A stretch of 64,000 bases of DNA from Bradyrhizobium sp. WBOS07. GTDB lineage: Bacteria > Pseudomonadota > Alphaproteobacteria > Rhizobiales > Xanthobacteraceae. Position 1 is the stretch's first letter. Each line of letters starts with the position of its first letter. The stretch covers positions 6,467,501 to 6,531,500 of the forward strand of contig NZ_CP029008.1 of assembly GCF_024585165.1 (NCBI RefSeq). The letters run 5' to 3'. The position numbers and the translations under genes are program-made. Positions 16,217-25,444 of the stretch are shown piece by piece. The notes beneath the pieces are model-generated. The model worked only from the letters and a program-made list of their open reading frames with translations. It did no database searches and had not been told where the DNA came from.

Positions 16217-16801
16217 ATGACGTCTGAACCCAAAGCACCTTCGGCGCCGGCCGCGCCACTGCCGCCGGTCGGCCTGCTTCCGAAGCTGATCTTCGGCTCG
16301 CGCTGGCTGCAATTGCCGCTCTATGTCGGCCTCATCGTCGCCCAGGCCGTCTATGTGCTGTTGTTCCTGAAGGAGCTCTGGCATCTCGTCTTGCACTCGT
16401 TCGACGCCAGCGAGCAGCAGATCATGCTGGTCGTGCTCGGGCTGATCGACGTGGTCATGATCTCGAACCTGCTGATCATGGTGATCGTGGGCGGCTACGA
16501 GACCTTCGTTTCACGGCTGAACCTCACCGGCCATCCCGACGAGCCGGAATGGCTCGGTCACGTCAATGCCAGCGTGCTCAAGATCAAGCTCGCGATGGCG
16601 ATCATCGGCATCTCCTCGATCTCGCTGCTCAGGACCTTCATCGAGGCCGGCAATCTCGGCACGACGCGCAGCAATTTCACCGAGAGCGGGGTGATGTGGC
16701 AGGTGCTGATTCACATGACCTTCATCGTCTCTGCGGTCGGCATCGCCTGGGTCGACCGCCTCAGCGAGAGCGGCCATCGCGAGAAAGCCGCCCACCACTG
16801 A
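16217..16801 (+). CDS. YqhA/UPF0114 family membrane protein
   Basis: A 194-residue membrane protein of the UPF0114 (YqhA, TIGR00645) family. After a Pro/Ala-rich N-terminus it shows the family stretches KLIFGSRWLQLPLYVGLIVA, GLIDVVMISNLLIMVIVGGY and LKIKLAMAIIGISSISLLRT, each probably in or near a membrane helix. The function of UPF0114 is unknown. It starts 33 bases after terC, with GGAGTGATCC upstream, and is followed by a strong terminator, so it is probably the last gene of the TerB-TerC transcription unit. Confidence 0.9.
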   Translation: MTSEPKAPSAPAAPLPPVGLLPKLIFGSRWLQLPLYVGLIVAQAVYVLLFLKELWHLVLHSFDASEQQIMLVVLGLIDVVMISNLLIMVIVGGYETFVSRLNLTGHPDEPEWLGHVNASVLKIKLAMAIIGISSISLLRTFIEAGNLGTTRSNFTESGVMWQVLIHMTFIVSAVGIAWVDRLSESGHREKAAHH

Positions 16802-16841
16802 CGAATCCGGCCGCCTGAGACCTCCCGAGCGGCCAAGCCTG

Positions 16842-16879
16842 GAGCCCGCCTGATCCTCCGATCCGGCGGGCTCTTTTTT
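16842..16879 (+). terminator. Rho-independent terminator after the TerC/YqhA unit
   Basis: The arms GAGCCCGCC (16842-16850) and GGCGGGCTC (16865-16873) form a perfect 9-bp stem with a 14-base loop, followed by a run of six T. It lies 40 bases after the YqhA-like stop. Confidence 0.92.
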
Positions 16880-17001
16880 GCAGGATCGATAAAATTGTCT
16901 GCAATCCGTTCAGCGGCGGCAAAGCCTGCGGACAAGAAGCCCGGCGCTTTAAACCAGGCCTTTGGAACCGGTCTGCATCCTGTCCGCAAAAGGGCAGGGC
17001 T

Positions 17002-17271
17002 ATGGGCATGGCAATTCTCAGGGAGACCGTCGCAGCCGTCGCAGGAGTCTACGCATTCCTGCTGGTCTGTGACGCATTGTTCGGGGTCGGCGAGGCGCGC
17101 TTCGACGACGCCTATTACCGCGCCAGCTTCTACGCGCCGCGGCCGAAGGAGTTTCGGTTTGCGAGCGACACGCCGCCGGCGGTCCGCGTCAGCGAGGCAT
17201 TCGCGCAATTCGCGCCGGGCGATGCAAAACCGAACAGGCGTTACTCGTCTCTCACGACCATCATTCGCTGA
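17002..17271 (+). CDS. Hypothetical protein with N-terminal membrane segment
   Basis: An 89-residue protein that I do not recognise. The N-terminus (ILRETVAAVAGVYAFLLVCD) is one membrane anchor or uncleaved signal; the rest is a short soluble part with aromatic residues (FDDAYYRASFYAPRPKEFRF). The start may be ATG 17002 or ATG 17008. It follows the terminator and precedes, by 7 bases, the stop of the convergent hydrolase gene. Coding status is supported by the hydrophobic N-terminus only. Confidence 0.6.
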   Translation: MGMAILRETVAAVAGVYAFLLVCDALFGVGEARFDDAYYRASFYAPRPKEFRFASDTPPAVRVSEAFAQFAPGDAKPNRRYSSLTTIIR

Positions 17272-17278
17272 CACGGTC

Positions 17279-18175
17279 TCATTCCCCCTGCACCCATTCC
17301 GCGACGCCGCGCCATAGCGTGTCGCGGTGTTCGGGGCGGAAGAAGCCGAAATGGCCGATTGTCTTGGCGCCGACCTCGGACGGCCTCACCGTCAGCACCT
17401 CCGGCTTGATCGCGGAGAACCCGCTCGTGAGCAACTCGACCGCGGGCCGCGTCGCCCAGGGATCGTCGGAGAAGCACAGCGCGCGCAGCTCGCCCTTGAA
17501 CCTGGTGAAATTGTCCAGCGCCGGCAGCTTGGAATCGAAGAGATAGCGGGGGCTCGAGACCCACTCGGCCCATTGCAGGAACACCCCCTTGGGCAGATCC
17601 TCGCCGATTCCGGCCCAGCCCGGCGCATAGCCGAGCGTGTGGGCCAGTGGTACGCCGATCAGGTTCATGAAGGCGAAGACGCGGTACTTCTCGGGTGAGG
17701 TCATCAGCCGCCAGGTCGCGGCCTGTGAGGCCACCAGGGCCGCGCGGGAGATGTCGGTATTGTTCTCGATCAGCCCGAGCGCCTGGCCGCCGAAGGAATG
17801 GCCGATATAGGCGAGCGGCAGCGTATTGTACCGCTCCCGCATCCAGCGCACCGCGGCGGTGACGTCGAGCGCGGCCCAGTCCGACATCGAGGCCTTGAAG
17901 CCGACCAGCGACTTCGGCTGGTTGTAGCCGACCATCGCCGGCAGGCGGGAATCGCCGATGCCGCGATAGTCGTAAGTGAGCACCGCGCAGCCGCGATGGG
18001 CGAGGTAGGAAGCAAAGCCGCGATAGATCTTGCGCGGGACCGCGGTCGCCGAGCTGATCAGCACCGCGTGGCGCTTGGCACCCCGCGGCAGGAACAGGGT
18101 GCCGGTGAGCCCATACCCGTCGGCCGCCGGGAAGCTGATCTCGTCGATGAAAACGTCGTCCAATGCCGCGTCCAT
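17279..18175 (-). CDS. Alpha/beta hydrolase (serine aminopeptidase/esterase-like)
   Basis: An alpha/beta-fold hydrolase of 298 residues. The nucleophile elbow is GHSFGG (Ser about residue 117). The oxyanion region lies near [26 protein letters not shown] is the usual strand-turn motif before the elbow, and a C-terminal [11 protein letters not shown] supplies the likely catalytic His. It has no signal peptide, so it acts in the cytoplasm. I choose ATG 18175; an alternative TTG at 18256 adds 27 residues without a good ribosome site. The substrate cannot be told. It is divergent from aroG. Confidence 0.82.
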   Translation of the reverse strand: MDAALDDVFIDEISFPAADGYGLTGTLFLPRGAKRHAVLISSATAVPRKIYRGFASYLAHRGCAVLTYDYRGIGDSRLPAMVGYNQPKSLVGFKASMSDWAALDVTAAVRWMRERYNTLPLAYIGHSFGGQALGLIENNTDISRAALVASQAATWRLMTSPEKYRVFAFMNLIGVPLAHTLGYAPGWAGIGEDLPKGVFLQWAEWVSSPRYLFDSKLPALDNFTRFKGELRALCFSDDPWATRPAVELLTSGFSAIKPEVLTVRPSEVGAKTIGHFGFFRPEHRDTLWRGVAEWVQGE

Positions 18176-18292
18176 GGCCAGAAGGTATTTGCCAGTTTCC
18201 TCAAGCTTTCCAGCAAATGCGAATTTGGCTTTCGCCGCAAGGGCTTGCGGCGCCAAACGGATTTACAACTGGCGGGGCGGAGCGAGCCTGTG

Positions 18293-18336
18293 TATAAGGC
18301 GGCGCTCACAACCCCTAGATCAGGTTGTGCTTTTTT
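18293..18336 (+). promoter_or_regulatory. -10 element and terminator-like hairpin in the aroG leader
   Basis: A -10-like TATAAG lies at 18293-18298. Directly downstream, CACAACC (18307-18313) and GGTTGTG (18323-18329) form a perfect 7-bp stem with a 9-base loop, followed by C and six T (18331-18336). The aroG ribosome site begins only 8 bases later. No plus-strand gene lies upstream that would need a terminator. It may therefore attenuate aroG or be a protective 5' hairpin. Confidence 0.55.
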
Positions 18337-18355
18337 GCTTCACGGAGAGATTGCG

Positions 18356-19744
18356 ATGTCCGAGCGGTGGACGCCCGAGTCCTGGCGCAGCAAGCCGGTG
18401 CTACAGGTGCCCGACTATCCCGACGCCAAGGCCCTGGCCGACGTCGAGGCGCAGCTTGCGACCTTTCCGCCGCTGGTGTTCGCGGGCGAGGCACGCAACC
18501 TGAAGAAGGCGCTGGGCCGCGTTGCGGCCGGCGAGGCCTTCCTGCTTCAGGGCGGCGACTGCGCCGAGAGCTTTGCCGAGCACGGCGCCAACAACATCCG
18601 CGACTTCTTCCGCGTGCTGCTGCAGATGGCGGTGGTCCTGACCTATGCCGGCGCGGTGCCGGTGGTGAAGGTCGGCCGGATCGCCGGGCAGTTCGCCAAG
18701 CCGCGCTCGTCGCCGACCGAGAAGGTGAACGGCGTCGAGCTGCCGAGCTATCGCGGCGACATCGTCAACGACATCGCCTTCACCAGGGAAGCGCGCGTCC
18801 CCGATCCGCAGCGCCAGCTGATGGCCTATCGCCAGTCGGCCGCGACGCTCAACCTGCTGCGCGCCTTCGCCACCGGCGGCTTCGCCAATCTCGGCAGCGT
18901 GCATCAATGGATGCTGGGCTTCCTCAAGGATTCCCCGCAGTCCCGCCGCTACAAGGAACTGGCCGACCGCATCTCGGACGCGCTCAACTTCATGCGCGCC
19001 TGCGGCCTCGACCTCGAGAGCCATCCGGAGCTGCGCGCCACCGACTTCTACACCAGCCACGAGGCATTGCTGCTCGGCTACGAGCAGGCCCTTACCCGCG
19101 TCGATTCCACCACCGGCGACTGGTACGCGACCTCGGGCCACATGATCTGGATCGGCGACCGCACCCGCCAGCTCGACCACGGCCATGTCGAATATTTCCG
19201 CGGCATCAAGAACCCGATCGGGCTGAAGTGCGGCCCGTCGCTGAAGCCTGATGAACTGCTGAAGCTGATCGACGTGCTCAACCCCGACAACGAGCCGGGC
19301 CGTTTGACGCTGATCGGCCGCTTCGGCTCGGACAAGATCGGCGAGCACCTGCCGAACATGATCCGCGCCGTGAAGCGCGAGGGCCGGGTGGTGGTCTGGT
19401 CCTGCGATCCCATGCACGGCAACACCATCACCTCGACGTCCGGTTACAAGACGCGGCCCTTCGACCGTATCCTCTCCGAGGTGAAGTCGTTTTTCACGAT
19501 CCATGCCGCCGAGGGCACCCATGCCGGCGGTGTCCATCTGGAGATGACCGGGCAGGACGTCACCGAGTGCATCGGCGGCGCCCGCGCGATCACCGACGAG
19601 CATCTCAACGACCGCTACCATACGGTCTGCGATCCCCGCCTCAATGCCGAGCAATCCATCGACATGGCTTTCCTGATCGCGGAGCTCCTCAAGCAGGAGC
19701 GCGCCGGCAAGGCCCAGCCGATGCCGGTCGCAGCGGGGCTCTGA
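18356..19744 (+). CDS. aroG: 3-deoxy-7-phosphoheptulonate synthase, class II
   Basis: DAHP synthase condenses phosphoenolpyruvate and erythrose-4-phosphate, the first step of the shikimate pathway to aromatic amino acids. The 462-residue protein is of the plant-like class II type: N-terminal [26 protein letters not shown] (metal-binding Cys), the [16 protein letters not shown] motif, [15 protein letters not shown] and the metal ligands in DPMHGNT and [15 protein letters not shown]. The start ATG 18356 has GGAGAG 6 bases upstream; the frame continues upstream across the hydrolase gene only as an antisense extension. It heads an operon with dgkA (4-base gap) and probably nadE. Confidence 0.96.
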   Translation: MSERWTPESWRSKPVLQVPDYPDAKALADVEAQLATFPPLVFAGEARNLKKALGRVAAGEAFLLQGGDCAESFAEHGANNIRDFFRVLLQMAVVLTYAGAVPVVKVGRIAGQFAKPRSSPTEKVNGVELPSYRGDIVNDIAFTREARVPDPQRQLMAYRQSAATLNLLRAFATGGFANLGSVHQWMLGFLKDSPQSRRYKELADRISDALNFMRACGLDLESHPELRATDFYTSHEALLLGYEQALTRVDSTTGDWYATSGHMIWIGDRTRQLDHGHVEYFRGIKNPIGLKCGPSLKPDELLKLIDVLNPDNEPGRLTLIGRFGSDKIGEHLPNMIRAVKREGRVVVWSCDPMHGNTITSTSGYKTRPFDRILSEVKSFFTIHAAEGTHAGGVHLEMTGQDVTECIGGARAITDEHLNDRYHTVCDPRLNAEQSIDMAFLIAELLKQERAGKAQPMPVAAGL

Positions 19745-19748
19745 CACC

Positions 19749-20102
19749 TTGCTGCGGATCTGGAAGGCCACGATCAATTCCCGTAACGGTCTGGCCTTTG
19801 CGTTCAAATCGGAGCAGGCCGTCCGCGAGGAGATCTTTGCGCTTCTGCTGTCGGTGCCGCTTGCCTGGTTCATCGGCGCGACCGCGATGCGCGCGGTCGA
19901 ATTGGTGTGCTCTGTGGCGTTCGTGCTGACGGTCGAGCTCCTCAACACCGCGATCGAGAAGCTCGCCGACCGGCTGACCATGGACCACGACAAGCAGATC
20001 GGCCGGGTCAAGGACATGGGCTCGGCCGCGGTCGGCGTGGCGTTGCTGATGGCCGGCGCGTTCTGGATCTTCGCCATCGTCGAGCGGTTGGGTTTCGTCT
20101 AA
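19749..20102 (+). CDS. dgkA: Diacylglycerol kinase
   Basis: DgkA phosphorylates diacylglycerol to phosphatidic acid, recycling lipid released during glycan modification. The 117-residue membrane protein has the family hallmark ELLNTAIEKLADRLT (about residues 64-78), followed by KDMGSAAVGVALLMA, with three membrane helices. The start is a TTG (19749) four bases after the aroG stop; the first residues LRIWKATINSRNGLAFAFKS fit the family N-terminus. The tight spacing implies translational coupling to aroG. Confidence 0.92.
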   Translation: MLRIWKATINSRNGLAFAFKSEQAVREEIFALLLSVPLAWFIGATAMRAVELVCSVAFVLTVELLNTAIEKLADRLTMDHDKQIGRVKDMGSAAVGVALLMAGAFWIFAIVERLGFV

Positions 20103-20125
20103 CGAGGAACGGACAAGGGCGCCCG

Positions 20126-21883
20126 ATGACCGAACGTCTCAACGCATTCGCGGTCACGCTCGCCCAGCTCAATCCGACCATGGGCGACATCGCGGGCAAT
20201 GCCGCCAAGGCGCGGACGGCGCGCGCGCAAGCGGTCGCCGACGGCGCCGATCTCGTGCTGTTTCCGGAATTGTTCATCGCCGGCTATCCGCCGGAAGACC
20301 TCGTGCAGAAGCCGGCCTTCCAGGCCGCCTGCCGCGCCGCGATCGAAGCCCTGGCGCGCGAAACCGCCGATGGCGGGCCTGCCATGCTGGTCGGCACGCC
20401 CTGGGTCGAGGAGGGCAAGCTCTACAATGCCTGCGCGCTGCTCGACGGCGGCCGCATCGCGAGCCTGCGCTTCAAATGCAACCTGCCGAACTACGGCGTG
20501 TTCGACGAGAAGCGGCTGTTTGCGCGCGGGCCCGCGGCGGGACCGGTGACCGTGCGCGGCGTGCGCATCGGCGTGCCGATCTGCGAGGACATCTGGCTGG
20601 AGGAGTCCGAGGACTACGAGAACGTGGTCGAGACGCTGGCCGAGACCGGCGCCGAGATCATCCTGGTTCCGAACGCCTCGCCTTACGCCCGCGACAAGAA
20701 CGACGTGCGCCTGTCGGTCGCGGTCGCGCGCGTCACCGAGAGCGGGCTGCCGCTGGTCTATCTCAACCAGGTCGGCGGCCAGGACGAGCTGGTGTTCGAC
20801 GGCGCCTCCTTCGCGCTCAACGGCGATCTTTCGCTCGGGGCGCAACTGCCGGCATTTGAGGACAGCGTCGTTACGCTGCGCTTCAGCCGCAACGGCGACG
20901 ATTGGCGCTGCGCGGGGCCGGTCGCTGCGCTGCCCGAAGGCGACAAGGCCGATTACGCGGCTTGCGTGCTGGGCTTGCGCGACTATGTCGGCAAGAACGG
21001 CTTTCCCGGCGTGCTGCTCGGCATTTCCGGCGGCATCGATTCAGCGTTGTGCGCGGCCATCGCGGTCGATGCGCTCGGTGTCGACCAGGTGCATGGCGTG
21101 ATGCTGCCGTATCGCTACACGGCGGCGCACTCGATCGCCGACGCCGGCGAGCTCGCCGGCCATCTCGGCATCCGCTACGAGGTGCTGCCGATCGCGGAAG
21201 CCGTCAGCGGGTTCGAGACCATCCTGTCAGGGCTGTTCAAGAATCTGCCGCCTGATGTCACCGAGGAGAATCTCCAGGCCCGCACCCGCGGCACGCTCCT
21301 GATGGCGATCTCCAACAAGACCGGCCTGATGGTGGTGACGACAGGCAACAAGTCCGAGATGTCGGTCGGCTACGCCACGCTCTATGGCGACATGAACGGC
21401 GGCTTCAATCCGATCAAGGATATCTACAAGACGCAGGTGTTCCGGCTGGCAAGCTTGCGCAACGGCTGGAAGCCGGACGGCGCGCTCGGACCCGCCGGCG
21501 AGGTGATCCCGCCCGACATCATCACGCGGCCGCCGACCGCGGAGCTGCGCGAGAACCAGACCGATCAGGATTCGCTGCCGCCCTATGACGTGCTCGATGC
21601 CATCCTGGAGCGCCTGGTCGAGCGCGAAGAGCCTTTGGACCGGATCATTGCCGCCGGCTTCGACCGCGAGATCGTCACCCGCATCGACCATCTGCTCAAC
21701 GTCGCCGAATACAAGCGCCGCCAAGCCGCGCCCGGCGTGAAGGTCACGCCAAGGAATTTCGGCCGCGACCGCCGCTATCCCATCACCAACCGCTTTCGCG
21801 ACAAGGGTGAACCATTGCCTGCGGCGGACGAAGCGCTGGTGTCGCGCGGCAGCAAGGCCTCGATCGACGCGTTCGAGGGGTGA
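20126..21883 (+). CDS. nadE: Glutamine-dependent NAD+ synthetase
   Basis: NadE amidates nicotinate adenine dinucleotide to NAD+, using ammonia released from glutamine. The 585-residue protein has an N-terminal nitrilase-like glutaminase domain with the Glu-Lys-Cys triad (FPELF near 48, RFKCNLPNYG near 115, VPICEDIW near 153). The C-terminal synthetase domain has the P-loop SGGIDSAL (about 301) and GNKSEMSVGYATLYGD. ATG 20126 gives the conserved LAQLNPTMGDI start; upstream extensions overlap dgkA. It follows dgkA by 23 bases, so it likely shares its transcript. Confidence 0.96.
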   Translation: MTERLNAFAVTLAQLNPTMGDIAGNAAKARTARAQAVADGADLVLFPELFIAGYPPEDLVQKPAFQAACRAAIEALARETADGGPAMLVGTPWVEEGKLYNACALLDGGRIASLRFKCNLPNYGVFDEKRLFARGPAAGPVTVRGVRIGVPICEDIWLEESEDYENVVETLAETGAEIILVPNASPYARDKNDVRLSVAVARVTESGLPLVYLNQVGGQDELVFDGASFALNGDLSLGAQLPAFEDSVVTLRFSRNGDDWRCAGPVAALPEGDKADYAACVLGLRDYVGKNGFPGVLLGISGGIDSALCAAIAVDALGVDQVHGVMLPYRYTAAHSIADAGELAGHLGIRYEVLPIAEAVSGFETILSGLFKNLPPDVTEENLQARTRGTLLMAISNKTGLMVVTTGNKSEMSVGYATLYGDMNGGFNPIKDIYKTQVFRLASLRNGWKPDGALGPAGEVIPPDIITRPPTAELRENQTDQDSLPPYDVLDAILERLVEREEPLDRIIAAGFDREIVTRIDHLLNVAEYKRRQAAPGVKVTPRNFGRDRRYPITNRFRDKGEPLPAADEALVSRGSKASIDAFEG

Positions 21884-21900
21884 GTTGACCGGAGTAGGAA

Positions 21901-21990
21901 GTAGGGTGGGCAAAGCGAAGCGTGCCTACGGGTTCTTCGCTGTTGTCAAAGTTCGTGGGCACGGCGCAAGTGCGCCTTTGCCCACCCTAC
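21901..21990. repeat. Dispersed repeat with 15-bp terminal inverted repeats
   Basis: The ends GTAGGGTGGGCAAAG (21901-21915) and CTTTGCCCACCCTAC (21976-21990) are perfect inverted repeats around a centre containing GGGCACGGCG. Such 'GTAGGGTGGGCAAAG' elements are scattered through Bradyrhizobium genomes (from memory). It lies directly after nadE. Confidence 0.85.
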
Positions 21991-22002
21991 GGACTCATTC
22001 CG

Positions 22003-22109
22003 CTGTCATCATCCGCGAAAGCGGATGATCCAGTATTCCGCGGCGTGCGTCGTGAAAACCAACTGCCGCCGCGGAGTACTGGATGCCCCGCCTGCGCAGG
22101 GCATGACAG
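22003..22109. repeat. Dispersed palindromic repeat, CTGTCAT...CCAGTA...TACTGGAT...ATGACAG family, copy 1
   Basis: The outer ends CTGTCAT (22003-22009) and ATGACAG (22103-22109) are inverted, with inner inverted motifs GATCCAGTATTCCGCGG and CCGCGGAGTACTGGAT. The same architecture recurs at 27659, 40710 and 52218. It lies just before the end of the convergent DUF2865 gene and may work as a terminator hairpin. Confidence 0.85.
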
Positions 22110-22134
22110 TTGAGATTGGAGCGGGCGCCTTACG

Positions 22135-23322
22135 CTACTTCTGCTGCTGCGGCAGGAAGGTGGGGCCGACCGAGCGGATCGGCTTGTTTTCGGAGCTCGC
22201 AGCCGTGCCGGTCTCCGCCGGCGGCGTTGCAGCCGGTGCATTCGCGGTCGTCGGCGCGGGAGCGGCGCCCTTCTTGGCGTTGGCAGGCGCGCCCTTGTTG
22301 AGCCGCTGCTGCTGCATCTTCTTGGCGCTCTCCTCGGTGACGATGATGTCGCCCTGCTGCTCGGCCGCGGCCTTGTCGTCGGCGGATTTCAGCGCATCCG
22401 CCCAGGTCTGTCCTGCGGCCTTGCAGGAGCAGGACGGATTGAACTCGCTGCGGAACTTGAACGCGGTCGGCAGCGCCGTGTAGGGCTGGCCGCTGATCGA
22501 GACCGCGGAGTTCATGTCTTCGCCGGGATTGCGATGGGTGTAGAGCATGGCTTCCGCGGCCGGGCAGAGCGCCTTGCAGGTCTTCTCGTCGTCGGGGAAG
22601 CGCGCCGGCACCGTCGCGAACGAGACCGGGAAATAGGCGCCGTCGCAGGTGCGCACGCACACGGTGCGGAAGGTGCCGGATTGCGGCCCGAGATCGGAGG
22701 GCGGCATGCCTTGCGGATTGCCGGCGTTGTTGCCGCCGAACAGGTTGGTCAGGAAGTTGCCGCCGCCTTGCGGCGGCGCGGCATTGGCATATTGCGGGCC
22801 GCAATTGTTCTGCGCCAGCGCCGCCAGCACCGAGCGGCGTTGGGCGTCGCGTTCGGGGCTGAAGCCGCCGGGCCCGCCACCGCGCAGGCGCTCGAGATTG
22901 CCGGTGATCTGATCCAGATTGGCGCGCATCTGCTGGATCTGGGTGTTGACCGGGCCGCATTGCGCCGACTGGCCGTTGAACAGCGAGAAGAAGCCGGAGG
23001 AGTCGCAGCCCATGCGCTTGGCCTGCATGGTGACGCGGTCGAGCTCGGCCTGCTGGCGGGTCTGGGAATCCTGGTAGCGGCGGACCTGCTCCTCACGCGC
23101 GGGGTCGCCACCGCCGCCGCGATCCAGCGCGGCGAGCTGGCCCTCCAGGCGCACGCACATCGGATTCGGCCCGACGCCGTTCTGGCCCGCTTGCGGCGGC
23201 GGTCCGGGCGGAACGGCCTGCGCCAAAGCGCCGGTGACGAGCACGGCCGTGCTCAACAGCACGGTGCAGGCAAGGAGACAGCGAGCACGGGAGAGAGACA
23301 GGAATTCAGGCATATCCGCCAT
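22135..23322 (-). CDS. Exported DUF2865 protein
   Basis: A 395-residue exported protein of the DUF2865 family. The N-terminal signal peptide spans roughly residues 10-35 (CLLACTVLLSTAVLVTGALA). Residues about 50-130 contain a QQAELDRVTMQAKRMGC coiled stretch. The conserved core is Cys-rich (FRTVCVRTCDGAYFPVSF, TCKALCPAAEAMLYTH), suggesting several disulfides, and is followed by SCSCKAAG and a low-complexity Ala/Pro tail. Function unknown. Starts at 23322 or 23313 (MADMPEF/MPEF) are both possible; I saw no clear ribosome site. Confidence 0.8.
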   Translation of the reverse strand: MADMPEFLSLSRARCLLACTVLLSTAVLVTGALAQAVPPGPPPQAGQNGVGPNPMCVRLEGQLAALDRGGGGDPAREEQVRRYQDSQTRQQAELDRVTMQAKRMGCDSSGFFSLFNGQSAQCGPVNTQIQQMRANLDQITGNLERLRGGGPGGFSPERDAQRRSVLAALAQNNCGPQYANAAPPQGGGNFLTNLFGGNNAGNPQGMPPSDLGPQSGTFRTVCVRTCDGAYFPVSFATVPARFPDDEKTCKALCPAAEAMLYTHRNPGEDMNSAVSISGQPYTALPTAFKFRSEFNPSCSCKAAGQTWADALKSADDKAAAEQQGDIIVTEESAKKMQQQRLNKGAPANAKKGAAPAPTTANAPAATPPAETGTAASSENKPIRSVGPTFLPQQQK

Positions 23323-23466
23323 TCTAGCGAGGTCACGGCCCAACGTGACTTTCCAACTTGACTTGGAGGGCCGAAGCGCGCCCTCCCAATAGCCGCTTCC
23401 TGCGGCATCGTCACGTCGTTTCGGGGACCAAGTGACCGGCCTAAGCTGCGCCAGCTCCGAGCAAAT

Positions 23467-23772
23467 TCAGCGCTGGCAGGTGATTGCGACATATTCGTCG
23501 CAATGGCCATGGGAGCAATTTGTGCCGGATTTGGGGACGGAGCCGGTAATTTCGTCGGGATCGACCCGGCGATAGGCTGATGCCTGGGCAAAATCTCGTG
23601 ACTGGCAATATGTGCGCGCGGCGGAGGCGCCGCATTTGTCACCTTTGGCCAGGCACTGGTCGACGCCGTAACCGCTGGCCTGATTGGCGATGATGAAGAC
23701 GCGGGTCTCGGCGCAGGCGCCGGAGGCGGCGAAGACGAAGGCGCTGGAAATGAGCGCGGGCAAGAATCGCAT
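23467..23772 (-). CDS. Small Cys-rich secreted protein
   Basis: A 101-residue protein with a signal peptide (MRFLPALISSAFVFAASG, cleavage near ACA). The mature part carries six Cys (DQCLAKGDKCG, RTYCQSRDF, NCSHGHCDEYVAITC), enough for three disulfides. I do not recognise a named family. The start at ATG 23772 gives a clean signal peptide; the frame continues six codons upstream. It stands alone downstream of the cysS promoter region and is divergent from cysS. Confidence 0.7.
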   Translation of the reverse strand: MRFLPALISSAFVFAASGACAETRVFIIANQASGYGVDQCLAKGDKCGASAARTYCQSRDFAQASAYRRVDPDEITGSVPKSGTNCSHGHCDEYVAITCQR

Positions 23773-23934
23773 GAAAAGGCACCGGGGCAAAAAAGGGGAA
23801 CTGCCGGTTCCAGAATGGGCTCAAATGGTTAGGGGATCGTGAACCCTCAGGACGGGCGCGCCTTGCGGAAGACAAAACGGGGGCTTTTCGCGGCTCTCTT
23901 GACGCAGGGGCGCCTGATGGCCCATATGTTCCGC

Positions 23935-23985
23935 ATGAACGGTCTCCTCGCCATTTGCGCCATTTGCCGCGAGATTACGAGCTAG
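23935..23985 (+). CDS. Possible 16-residue leader peptide (two Cys) before cysS
   Basis: A short open frame MNGLLAICAICREITS ends 76 bases before cysS. Two of its 16 codons are TGC (Cys). A promoter-like TTGACG (23899-23904) with CATATG (23923-23928) would start transcription almost at the ATG, so it may be translated leaderless. A small hairpin TCTCAA-ACACG-TTGAGA (24011-24027) lies between it and cysS. A Cys-sensing attenuator is suggested by position only; translation is unproven. Confidence 0.3.
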   Translation: MNGLLAICAICREITS

Positions 23986-24061
23986 CGATTCGCTGGCTGG
24001 AGCCGTCTTTTCTCAAACACGTTGAGAGCCTTGGACGCCCGGCCGCAAGGGATGGGTTGTC

Positions 24062-25444
24062 ATGGAATTGCGCCTCTACGATACGCTGAGCCGGGACAAG
24101 CGCGCCTTCGTGCCGCTCGATGCCAGCAACGTCCGCATGTATGTGTGCGGGCCCACCGTCTATGACTTCGCCCATATCGGCAATGCGCGGCCGGTGATCG
24201 TGTTCGACGTGCTGTTCCGGCTGCTCCGCCACCTCTATGGCGAGGCGCATGTCAAATATGTCCGCAACATCACCGACGTCGACGACAAGATCAACGACCG
24301 CGCCGCGCGCGATTTTCCCGGCCTGCCGCTGAACGAGGCGATCCGCAAGGTGACGGAGGAGACGGGCCGGCAGTTTCATGCCGACGTCGATGCGCTGGGC
24401 TGCCTGCGGCCGAGCGTCGAGCCGCGCGCGACCGAGCATATCGCCGAGATGCGCGAGATCATCGAACGGCTCGTCAAGGGCGGCTTTGCCTATGTCGCCG
24501 AGGACCATGTGCTGTTCTCGCCGCAGGCGATGAACGCGGCCAATTCCTCGCTGCCGCGCTATGGCACGCTGTCGAAGCGGTCACTCGACGAGATGATCGC
24601 AGGTGCGCGCGTCGATGTCGCGCCTTACAAGCGTGATGCGACCGATTTCGTGCTGTGGAAGCCGTCCAAGCCCGGTGAGCCGTCATGGGCCTCGCCGGCC
24701 GGCATCAAGGCCGAGGGCCGTCCGGGCTGGCACATCGAGTGCTCGGCGATGGCCTGGAAGCATCTCGGCGAGCATTTCGACATTCATGGCGGCGGCATCG
24801 ATCTCGTGTTTCCGCATCACGAGAACGAGGTGGCGCAGACCTGCTGCGCCTTCCACCGCGAGCGCATGGCGAACTATTGGATGCACAACGGCTTCCTCCA
24901 GGTCGAGGGCGAGAAGATGTCGAAGAGCCTCGGCAACTTCATCACCATCCACGAGCTGCTCAAGGACTGGCCGGGCGAGGTGCTGCGCCTGAACATGCTG
25001 AAGACGCATTACCGTTCGCCGATCGACTGGACCATGAAGTCGCTGGAGGAGAGCGCCAAGACGCTCGACGACTGGTATCGCGTCGCGGCGGACGTCGAGC
25101 CCGGCAAGCCGGCTGCGTCCGTCGTCGAGCCGCTGCTCGACGATCTCAATACGCCGCTGGCGATCGCGGCACTGCATGGCCTGCGCGGCGGAGACGTGAG
25201 CGCCCTGGCGGGCTCGCTGCGGCTGCTCGGTTTCCTGTCCGAGAGCGCTGCGCAGTGGGAGGGCCGCAAGCAGCAGGCGAGCGGCGTCGATGCCAGCGAA
25301 GTCGAGCGCCTGATCGCGGAGCGGACTGCCGCCCGTAGCCGCAAGGACTTTGGGGAATCCGACCGCATTCGTGATCTGCTCGCCGCCATGGGCGTTGCGA
25401 TCAAGGACTCCAAGGAAGGTACCACGTGGGAGATCGCGCGATGA
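24062..25444 (+). CDS. cysS: Cysteinyl-tRNA synthetase
   Basis: CysS charges tRNA-Cys with cysteine. The 460-residue class I synthetase has the zinc/Cys-binding [18 protein letters not shown] near residue 27 (HIGN as the HIGH motif), the [11 protein letters not shown] and [13 protein letters not shown] zinc-site motifs, and KMSKSLGNF as the KMSKS loop (about residue 285). Length is as expected. The stop overlaps the start of a 37-codon gene by 4 bases (ATGA), and GNAT and cimA follow, so cysS likely leads an operon. Confidence 0.97.
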   Translation: MELRLYDTLSRDKRAFVPLDASNVRMYVCGPTVYDFAHIGNARPVIVFDVLFRLLRHLYGEAHVKYVRNITDVDDKINDRAARDFPGLPLNEAIRKVTEETGRQFHADVDALGCLRPSVEPRATEHIAEMREIIERLVKGGFAYVAEDHVLFSPQAMNAANSSLPRYGTLSKRSLDEMIAGARVDVAPYKRDATDFVLWKPSKPGEPSWASPAGIKAEGRPGWHIECSAMAWKHLGEHFDIHGGGIDLVFPHHENEVAQTCCAFHRERMANYWMHNGFLQVEGEKMSKSLGNFITIHELLKDWPGEVLRLNMLKTHYRSPIDWTMKSLEESAKTLDDWYRVAADVEPGKPAASVVEPLLDDLNTPLAIAALHGLRGGDVSALAGSLRLLGFLSESAAQWEGRKQQASGVDASEVERLIAERTAARSRKDFGESDRIRDLLAAMGVAIKDSKEGTTWEIAR

